A stretch of 10,734 nucleotides of DNA from an uncultured Longilinea sp. (GTDB lineage Bacteria; Chloroflexota; Anaerolineae; Anaerolineales; Anaerolineaceae), in NCBI GenBank assembly GCA_937863945.1, contig CALMIB010000125.1, positions 1 to 10,734 on the forward strand, read 5' to 3'. The notes under the pieces are model-generated. The model worked only from the letters and a program-made list of their open reading frames with translations. It did no database searches and was not told the origin of the DNA. This document shows, one piece after another, positions 6,304-10,734 of this stretch. The position numbers and the translations under genes were made by a program. Position 1 is the stretch's first letter, and each line of letters begins with the position of its first letter.

Positions 6304-7578
6304 TTACACTGTCAGCATAAATAACGGCACCAGCATTTCAGCCGGTGAAAGTCCGCCGTGCCGCCCCAGCAGCGGATTGTCGCGGTCGGGGAACCACCAG
6401 TAGGCATTGCCCTGCGGCATCACCACGCAGTCGCCCAGCCGGTCGTAAGTGCGCGCGTAGATGTTGCCGTTGCCCAGCAGCCCGGCCTGCAGCACCTGCT
6501 CGCCCGGCAGCAGGGCAAACTGGCCCGCCCAAACCTGCTCCAGGTAGTCGCGCACGGCCTGTTCACGGCCCGGCCGCAAAAACAGGTACGGCAGGCGCGC
6601 TTCGCCCGTCGGCTGAATGGCGAAGTGGCGCGTCAGTTCGGGATGGTTGCGCAGCTCATAGTTGCCGATGCGCGGGGTATAAACCTGCCCGTGGTCGGCA
6701 ACCATCATGAACAATGTGTCGCCGCGTTTCTTTTTGGACTGCTTTTGCAGAAAGCGCTCCAGCAGGTGGGTGAAGGCAGAAAATTCCAGCAGCACGCGCT
6801 CGTCTTCCGGCCCGTAGCGGTGCGACAGCTCGTCGAGGTCGCCAAAATAAACATAGGTGTAGCTGCGCTCGCCCGCCAGGCTGTCCTGCACCGAGGCCAG
6901 CGTCACCCACAGGTCGGTTAGCGTGCGGTAGCCCAGCGTTTCCACCTCCGGCAGCAGCATGGTCGAAAGCCCCGACCGGGCGATGGCGTTGTGTTGAAAC
7001 GAGAAAACCTTGACGCCCTGGCGGGTCAGGTGGCTGCCCAGCGTGGGCACAGGCAAAAAAGTTTCGGGCTGAAAACCGGCGCGCTTCAGGCCGCCGGTGT
7101 CGCCGCTGAAGGCGGAGGGCGAGTGGAAAATCATATTGCCCACCATGCCAAATTCCTTCAGCCACAGGTCAAAGCCGATGATACCGTGTTCCGCCGGCGT
7201 GCAGCCGGTCCACAGCGTGGTCAGCGCGGCCGATGTGGTGCTGGGCGACACGCTGGTGATCGGCGCCAGCGCGCCTGCCTGGATCCAACCGGCCCACGGG
7301 TCGCTGTTGTAGAAGCGCTTAAACAGGCTCAGTCCCAATCCATCCACCACCAGCAGGATGACGTGCTGGTAGCGCTCGCCGGCGGCTAACTGCAACCACT
7401 GCGCAGGCAGCGCCGGGCGTCCCAGCGGGTCCACGTCCAGCCAGCGGCAAATGCTGGCGGGCAGGTTGGCCAGCGTGGTACCCGAATAATCCGGCAGCAG
7501 GCAGCCGTTTCCTGGTTCCAGGCCGGGCAAACGCTGCGCTTCCAGGCGCGGCAGCAGTTCAGCGACGCGGTTGGGCAT
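6304..7578 (-). CDS. Alkaline phosphatase superfamily phosphodiesterase/phosphatase (nucleotide pyrophosphatase-like)
   Basis: A protein of 424 residues with the two-metal site of the phosphodiesterase/nucleotide pyrophosphatase branch: D79 in LLVVDGLG, the probable nucleophile T115 in SPSTTSAALTTL, D249 and H253 in DLDELSH, D295-H296 in VADHG, and H407 in GRHGG. I see no signal peptide or membrane helix, so it is probably cytoplasmic, which is less usual for the superfamily but known in this branch. The reaction would be hydrolysis of a phosphomonoester or phosphodiester; the substrate cannot be told. The ATG at 7578 is supported by GGAGG on the - strand (complement of 7586-7590), eight bases away. 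The gene stands alone, converging with the peptidase/binding-protein unit and diverging from the phosphoribosyltransferase gene with 99 bases between them. Confidence 0.85.
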   Translation of the reverse strand: MPNRVAELLPRLEAQRLPGLEPGNGCLLPDYSGTTLANLPASICRWLDVDPLGRPALPAQWLQLAAGERYQHVILLVVDGLGLSLFKRFYNSDPWAGWIQAGALAPITSVSPSTTSAALTTLWTGCTPAEHGIIGFDLWLKEFGMVGNMIFHSPSAFSGDTGGLKRAGFQPETFLPVPTLGSHLTRQGVKVFSFQHNAIARSGLSTMLLPEVETLGYRTLTDLWVTLASVQDSLAGERSYTYVYFGDLDELSHRYGPEDERVLLEFSAFTHLLERFLQKQSKKKRGDTLFMMVADHGQVYTPRIGNYELRNHPELTRHFAIQPTGEARLPYLFLRPGREQAVRDYLEQVWAGQFALLPGEQVLQAGLLGNGNIYARTYDRLGDCVVMPQGNAYWWFPDRDNPLLGRHGGLSPAEMLVPLFMLTV

Positions 7579-7636
7579 GCGGGAACCTCCCAGTCAAGCG
7601 GTTTGGATTAATCTTACTACAATCCCTGACTGCACC

Positions 7637-7656
7637 TGATATAATTGATATACAAT
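7637..7656 (+). promoter_or_regulatory. Extended -10 promoter for the phosphoribosyltransferase/glycohydrolase pair
   Basis: TGATATAAT (7637-7645) is a perfect extended -10 element (TG, one base, TATAAT). It is followed at once by a similar TGATATACA (7646-7654), so the stretch is an imperfect tandem repeat that could give two close start sites. No good -35 box lies at the proper distance, which is normal for extended -10 promoters. A ribosome site GGAGGA (7663-7668) follows. The shared 99-base gap must also hold the promoter of the divergent phosphatase gene, for which I see no clear boxes. Confidence 0.6.
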
Positions 7657-7677
7657 CTCTTCGGAGGATAGTCCCGG

Positions 7678-8196
7678 ATGGCGACCCGCCGTGAAGTGTT
7701 GACCTGGAACGATGTAGATAAATTAATCGATCATTTGATCCCGCAATTTGAGGTTGAATTCGACACCATGTTGATGATCACCCGCGGCGGCTTGATCCCG
7801 GGCGGCATCCTGGCCGAAACGCTCAAAATGGACAGCATCCTGACCGCCTCGGTGGACTTCCCCGCCGAGGTGGAGTTCGATAAAGAGCGCGAAAAATCGC
7901 GCCTGATCATGGCCTGGCCCAAGTTCCTGCAATTCCCCGACGAGCGCCTACTGGCCGGCAAGCGCATCCTGGTGGTGGACGATGTGTGGGGTTCCGGGCG
8001 CACCATGTCGGCCGTCAAAAACCGCATCAGCGGCGCGGCCGGGCTGGTATCCACCTGCGTGCTGCACTTCAACCCCTACCGCAACCTGTTTGGCTCGCTG
8101 CGCCCCGACTACTTCGCCGCCATCACCGACGCCTACATCGTCTATCCGTGGGAAATCTTCCGCGGCCCGGAAGCGGTGCTGCTGAAGGATTTTTAA
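7678..8196 (+). CDS. Phosphoribosyltransferase, purine/xanthine type
   Basis: A protein of 172 residues with the type I phosphoribosyltransferase fold. Residues 32-44 (LMITRGGLIPGGI) form the pyrophosphate loop region. Residues 97-110 (ILVVDDVWGSGRTM) are the PRPP-binding motif with the acidic pair D101-D102. The C-terminal YIVYPWE (153-159) is typical of xanthine/hypoxanthine enzymes of the Gpt-like and archaeal-like group. The expected reaction is salvage of a purine base with PRPP to a nucleotide in the cytoplasm. The base (hypoxanthine, xanthine or guanine) is not resolved. The residue before SG in the PRPP loop is Gly rather than the more usual Thr or Asp, a mild variation. The ATG at 7678 follows GGAGGA with nine bases of spacing. 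The next gene starts 18 bases downstream, so the two form an operon. Confidence 0.85.
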   Translation: MATRREVLTWNDVDKLIDHLIPQFEVEFDTMLMITRGGLIPGGILAETLKMDSILTASVDFPAEVEFDKEREKSRLIMAWPKFLQFPDERLLAGKRILVVDDVWGSGRTMSAVKNRISGAAGLVSTCVLHFNPYRNLFGSLRPDYFAAITDAYIVYPWEIFRGPEAVLLKDF

Positions 8197-8214
8197 CCGC
8201 CGGGAGGGTGAACC

Positions 8215-8991
8215 ATGCTGGGAGCGGCCGCGGGGGATATCATCGGCTCGATTTACGAAGGGGCCACGCAACCTTTTAACGAAGATTTTCCGCTGGCGGC
8301 GTGGAACTCGCACTTTACCGACGACACGGTCCTGACCGTTGCCGTAGCCGATGCCATCCTGACCGGCGGCGATTATCAAAGCGCGTTGATCCGCTACGCG
8401 CGCAGGTATCCCGACGCGGGTTACGGCGGCGGGTTCCGAAAGTGGATGCGGTCGGACGACCCGCGGCCCTACAACAGCTTCGGGAACGGCTCCGCCATGC
8501 GCGTCAGCCCCATCGGTTGGGCCTTTGATACGGCGGCAGACGTGCTTGCCGAAGCGGAAAGAAGCGCCGCCGTCACGCATAACCACCCGGAGGGAATCAA
8601 AGGGGCGCAGGCCGTGGCACTGGCCATTTTTTACGCGCGCACCGGCATCGAGAAAAGCGCGATCCTGCGGGAAATCCAGGACCGCTTTGGATACCGCCTG
8701 GATGAGCCGCTTGCGATCCTCCGGCCGGGCTTTCAATTCGACGTCACCTGCCAGGGGACCGTCCCGCCCGCGCTGATCGCATTCAACGAGTCCGACAGCC
8801 TCGAAAGCGCCATCCGCAAGGCGGTTTCGCTGGGCGGCGATGCCGACACGCTGGGCGCCATCTGCGGCTCGGTGGCCGAAGCGTATTACCGCCGCTTTCC
8901 CGGCGAAATCCTGGAGATCATCAAAAAGAAACTTCCAGATGAATTTCTGGAAGTCTTCAGGGCTTTCTATCAGCGCTTTGTGCAAAGATAG
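8215..8991 (+). CDS. ADP-ribosylglycohydrolase (ARH/DraG-like)
   Basis: A protein of 258 residues, a normal length for bacterial ARH proteins. The N-terminal GAAAGDIIGS (3-12) is the usual first helix of the family. The di-metal site is complete: T35-D36-D37 in FTDDT, and D209, D211 and T212 in GGDADT. GNGSAMRVSPIG (90-101) and HNHPEGIKGAQA (122-133) are further family blocks. Such enzymes remove ADP-ribose from modified arginine or other targets, or cleave related small molecules; the target here is unknown. GGGAGG lies upstream of the ATG at 8215. The gene follows the phosphoribosyltransferase closely, so a shared role in ribose-phosphate or ADP-ribose handling is possible but unproven. It ends next to a terminator-like hairpin and then an insertion sequence. 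The frame is complete, so the insertion did not damage it. Confidence 0.88.
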   Translation: MLGAAAGDIIGSIYEGATQPFNEDFPLAAWNSHFTDDTVLTVAVADAILTGGDYQSALIRYARRYPDAGYGGGFRKWMRSDDPRPYNSFGNGSAMRVSPIGWAFDTAADVLAEAERSAAVTHNHPEGIKGAQAVALAIFYARTGIEKSAILREIQDRFGYRLDEPLAILRPGFQFDVTCQGTVPPALIAFNESDSLESAIRKAVSLGGDADTLGAICGSVAEAYYRRFPGEILEIIKKKLPDEFLEVFRAFYQRFVQR

Positions 8992-9019
8992 ACTCACAAT
9001 ATACTGAGTTTTTCTTTTT
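8992..9019 (+). terminator. Intrinsic terminator after the ADP-ribosylglycohydrolase gene
   Basis: ACTCA (8992-8996), an eight-base AT-rich loop, and TGAGT (9005-9009) form a stem directly after the stop codon. TTTT (9010-9013), a C and TTTTT (9015-9019) follow. One A-T and one G-T pair can extend the stem by using the last bases of the stop codon. The stem is short, but the T-tract makes it convincing. The left end of the insertion sequence starts at the next base. Confidence 0.55.
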
Positions 9020-9036
9020 ACTTTAGTTTCCGCTAA
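9020..9036 (+). repeat. Left terminal inverted repeat of the IS
   Basis: ACTTTAGTTTCCGCTAA matches the reverse complement of 10508-10524 at 16 of 17 positions. It has its own dyad, TTAG, six bases, CTAA, which may be a transposase-binding element. It directly follows the T-tract of the glycohydrolase terminator. Confidence 0.75.
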
Positions 9037-9055
9037 AAGTGGTTAGGGTAAGATA

Positions 9056-9072
9056 CCGGGAATTGCTTCCGG
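9056..9072 (-). terminator. Possible hairpin downstream of the transposase stop
   Basis: CCGGGAA, TTGC and TTCCGG can fold into a six-pair stem with one bulged G. It lies 36 bases past the transposase stop on the - strand, where a terminator would be useful. There is no T-tract after it, so termination is only a possibility. Confidence 0.25.
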
Positions 9073-9107
9073 CTGTTATCGAAGCTTAGAATTTCCGCTT
9101 TACTGTG

Positions 9108-10400
9108 TCAGGCGGTCAAAACAGGGGACAATTTAGCCAGTTTTGGCTGGCGAGCCAGGCTACCTTTGGGTAAATGGGCGGTCATTGAGGCCTTTTCTCG
9201 AACTTGCTCTGGTAACTGGTAACTTTGCGGAAAAGGCTTGCCCATCAACATACGGCGGAAGCGTCCCGGGGTGCGCTTCGGATGGCGATCCCAAAAGCCG
9301 GTTGGTGCAGCCGCAGAAGTAGCTGCCAGGAAGCTCAAAATTGAACCGGCCAGCAAAGCCAATTCGGGCAGGCGCTGGATGCTCTCCTGGCTATGAACAA
9401 ACTGGCGATGAGCGCCGACCATTTGCTTGGCTGCCAAGGGGATCTGCTCCACCGGCCAGCGATCCTGGTACATGGCTTTCACCGTAGCCGCCTTGAGCTG
9501 GAGCGGCGTAGCCAGGAGCCAGGGGTTTTCATAAGCCGGATCGTAGATGGCGTACACTTGAAAAGTTTTGACATTCTTCCCCGCAGCAACATCCGGCAGG
9601 ATCAGATCATCCCAAATCTCAGCGCGCATCTCCACGCCGTTTTCTACCCAGGCTTCGACACGATCGGGCGCGCTTTTTGCGATCGTTCTCCCTTTATAGC
9701 TGCGTTCCAGGGGTCGGATCCGTTCGCCATATACAGGCGGCCGTCCTTTGGCTGAACGCACTGCTGAGTAATTGCGCCGAGCTGTGAAGTTGTCTGCCAG
9801 CCGAACCACATAGCAGCCTATCCCGGCTGCTTGCAACTGGCTGATTTTTACGCCTGCATCCACTACCAGGATTTCATCCTCTGCCAAACTGCGCTTTGTG
9901 TGTTTGAGGACATCGATCCAGAGACGTTTTTCACTGGTGTCTTTCGGATGTACCCGCTCGAAGGCTCGTGGACAGGCTACGCGCTGACCGCCGATCTCGC
10001 CAACCACACCCACTATCCCGAAAATCACCGCAGGCATTGCCCGGTTTGCCATTGGGTGATAGTGCTTACTCGGACATTCCTTCAGCGCCGGTCGCCAAAA
10101 TGCTGTGACATCTGCTGTCACAACGCAATATCCTTCATGCCGTCGCTCTTGCCATCCAGCTAAGCCCTGAATATGGCTTTGCCAAATCCGTAACAGCACC
10201 GCCATTTGCCATACACCTCCACGAAAAGCCGCCCAGGCTCGCCGTGTCGCTGCATCGCTCAATCCGCTCGCTTTCAACGCCGGGAATAACGCCCCACGTT
10301 GTGGCAGCAACACCCCACTGACCAGCATCCACAGAAATTGTAAAAGTGCCAGATTGGTCCCTTTCGGGAGACCTTCGGTCAGTTTGACCAATATTTTCAT
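9108..10400 (-). CDS. IS4-type DDE transposase
   Basis: A protein of 430 residues. The catalytic triad is probably D97 (VVTADVTAF), D181 (ILVVDAGVK) and E318. E318 sits in Y311-x2-R314-x3-E318-x6-K325 (YQDRWPVEQIPLAAK), an exact match to the YREK signature of the IS4 superfamily. A beta-strand-rich insertion between the second D and the E (about 200-300) is also usual for the group. The protein cuts and rejoins the element ends. The frame is uninterrupted, so it is likely functional. The ATG at 10400 has only a weak ribosome site (ACGGATGA) and shares an ATGA with the stop of a possible leader frame, which suggests that translation depends on ribosomes coming from upstream. Low transposase expression would follow from that, as is common in insertion sequences. 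Confidence 0.9.
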   Translation of the reverse strand: MKILVKLTEGLPKGTNLALLQFLWMLVSGVLLPQRGALFPALKASGLSDAATRRAWAAFRGGVWQMAVLLRIWQSHIQGLAGWQERRHEGYCVVTADVTAFWRPALKECPSKHYHPMANRAMPAVIFGIVGVVGEIGGQRVACPRAFERVHPKDTSEKRLWIDVLKHTKRSLAEDEILVVDAGVKISQLQAAGIGCYVVRLADNFTARRNYSAVRSAKGRPPVYGERIRPLERSYKGRTIAKSAPDRVEAWVENGVEMRAEIWDDLILPDVAAGKNVKTFQVYAIYDPAYENPWLLATPLQLKAATVKAMYQDRWPVEQIPLAAKQMVGAHRQFVHSQESIQRLPELALLAGSILSFLAATSAAAPTGFWDRHPKRTPGRFRRMLMGKPFPQSYQLPEQVREKASMTAHLPKGSLARQPKLAKLSPVLTA

Positions 10401-10483
10401 GGTATCATCCGTTGCGGTAATGGGTTCACCTCGTGGCTCTCTTGGTTTTTTGGCGAAACAAGATTACCACGTTTTGGGCCCAT
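10397..10483 (-). CDS. Possible 28-codon leader peptide coupled to the transposase
   Basis: On the - strand, an ATG at 10483 opens a 28-residue frame beginning MGPKRGNLVSPK and ending PLPQRMIP. Its TGA (10399-10397) overlaps the transposase ATG in an ATGA. A near-perfect Shine-Dalgarno AAAGGAGGTGA (complement of 10494-10504) lies upstream at a somewhat long distance, and AGAGG lies closer, five bases from the ATG. The transposase itself has only a weak site, so ribosomes may load on the leader and pass to the transposase. The peptide is hydrophilic and matches no family I know. The frame could be chance, but the strong ribosome site and the exact overlap argue for a role. Confidence 0.4.
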   Translation of the reverse strand: MGPKRGNLVSPKNQESHEVNPLPQRMIP

Positions 10484-10486
10484 TAC
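10417..10486 (-). promoter_or_regulatory. Long-range stem in the transposase mRNA leader
   Basis: On the - strand, GTAATGGG (complement of 10479-10486) and CCCATTAC (complement of 10417-10424) are perfectly complementary over eight bases and enclose about 54 bases. The 5' arm contains the ATG of the possible leader peptide. Pairing would therefore hide that start and could limit transposase translation, especially on transcripts that read in from outside. This reading is inferred from known leader hairpins in IS10 and IS50. Confidence 0.35.
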
Positions 10487-10507
10487 TACCTCTTCACCTC
10501 CTTTCAG

Positions 10508-10524
10508 TTAGCGAAAACTAAAGT
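10508..10524 (-). repeat. Right terminal inverted repeat of the IS
   Basis: Read on the - strand the sequence is ACTTTAGTTTTCGCTAA, differing from the left end by one base. The TTAG, six bases, CTAA dyad is kept. The strong ribosome site of the leader frame begins a few bases inside this repeat, so a promoter for the transposase must lie in or outside the repeat. A TTGCAA at 10541-10546 (- strand) is a weak -35 candidate. Confidence 0.75.
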
Positions 10525-10734
10525 GAAATACAAAATGAATTTGCAAAATGACTAAAAACTACGGGCGCATGAATGAGGATTTTTATTAATTTCAGAAAAC
10601 TACTCACTTGCCATCACGATGAATGGATAGACGGCTAACAGTTTCACTTTCTCTGTGCAGAGATAGAATGAACCTTATAAACGGATCGCCAACCTGCCAT
10701 TTCGTTTGGGGGGCTAATCTGGAAAATTCTTGGT
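10525..10734. other. AT-rich flank without a recognised gene
   Basis: Composition drops sharply in GC compared with the genes at 1-9000. I see no family-like protein here. On the - strand, a frame open from the edge runs 10733-10644 and ends WRSVYKVHSISAQRK. A 15-residue frame with a GTG start (10647-10600, KLLAVYPFIVMASE) overlaps its stop in a GTGA. Either could be the tail of a gene beyond the window or chance. On the + strand only frames of about 20 codons occur. This may be intergenic DNA or an older decayed insertion. Confidence 0.4.

Larger units (their letters stand above)
9020..10524 (-). mobile_element. Insertion sequence of the IS4 group, about 1.5 kb, apparently intact
   Basis: The element is bounded by inverted repeats at 9020-9036 and 10508-10524 (16 of 17 bases match). 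It contains one long transposase gene read on the - strand, filling most of the 1505 bases. Length, single gene and the YREK motif of the transposase fit the IS4 superfamily. Base composition is visibly less GC-rich than the genes to the left. I could not find a target-site duplication: left of 9020 is a T-tract, right of 10524 is GAAATAC. Either the duplication has decayed, the true ends lie a few bases further out, or the flanks were rearranged. Which IS4 subgroup it belongs to cannot be settled by eye. Confidence 0.8.

Noticed and set aside
9393..10163. Two + strand frames of 110-120 codons inside the insertion sequence
   Set aside because: Both are antisense to the transposase, whose DDE and YREK residues are intact. 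Neither shows family features.
8997..10532. Possible target-site duplication around the IS (AATATAC on the left, AAATAC on the right)
   Set aside because: The two are not identical and lie at unequal distances from the inverted repeats, so they cannot be a simple duplication.
8978..10668. Near-identical stretches TGTGCAAAGATAGA (8979-8992) and TGTGCAGAGATAGA (10654-10667), each part of a small dyad with a matching paired change
   Set aside because: A 13-of-14 match is expected by chance at least once in 10 kb. The surrounding bases do not align and the encoded residues upstream differ, so it is not a duplicated gene tail.

Overview
The window is GC-rich, except at the far right, and looks like a Chloroflexota chromosome, probably an Anaerolineae-type heterotroph. 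Three things support this. Envelope proteins and linkers are rich in Thr and Pro (948-1352, 4571-5920, 5917-6261). The lipoprotein is a sugar-type solute-binding protein of the kind common in that phylum. The chelatase-type VWA domain at the left edge also fits. No rRNA or other taxonomic marker is present, so the assignment is an inference.

Left edge (1-850): one open frame joins the membrane segment and POTRA domain of an FtsQ-like division protein, of a type best known from Betaproteobacteria, to the C-terminal VWA domain of a magnesium/cobalt chelatase D subunit. The join is in frame, inside an Arg/Val-rich stretch that both families could share. An assembly or recombination chimera is more likely than a working fusion. 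A short GC-rich hairpin follows the stop.

Central transcription unit (891-6261, + strand): a good sigma70-type promoter (891-919) precedes six closely packed genes. They are a small membrane-anchored Thr/Pro-rich protein, three consecutive M42 (TET-type) aminopeptidase paralogues, a lipoprotein solute-binding protein and a small two-helix membrane protein. Spacings are 39, 3 and 36 bases, then two ATGA start/stop overlaps. The layout suggests peptide or oligopeptide breakdown in the cytoplasm, co-expressed with envelope components. No permease or ATPase gene is present. A convergent gene on the - strand (6304-7578) encodes an alkaline-phosphatase-superfamily phosphodiesterase or phosphatase.

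Second transcription unit (7637-9019, + strand): an extended -10 promoter drives a purine-type phosphoribosyltransferase (7678-8196) and an ADP-ribosylglycohydrolase (8215-8991). It ends at a small hairpin with a T-tract. The pair would act on linked ribose-phosphate and nucleotide metabolites, or on ADP-ribosylated targets, but the sequence does not show which.

Right part (9020-10524): an apparently intact insertion sequence of about 1.5 kb abuts that terminator. It has 17-bp inverted ends with one mismatch and a 430-residue DDE transposase carrying the exact YREK signature of the IS4 group. Upstream of the transposase is a possible 28-codon leader frame whose stop overlaps the transposase start (ATGA), and a long-range stem that would include the leader start. 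Beyond the element (10525-10734) the DNA is AT-rich and holds no convincing gene.

I did not find CRISPR, tRNA, rRNA or prophage features. The most unusual items are the FtsQ/chelatase junction, the three-gene M42 cluster coupled to an orphan binding protein, and the coupled leader frame inside the IS.
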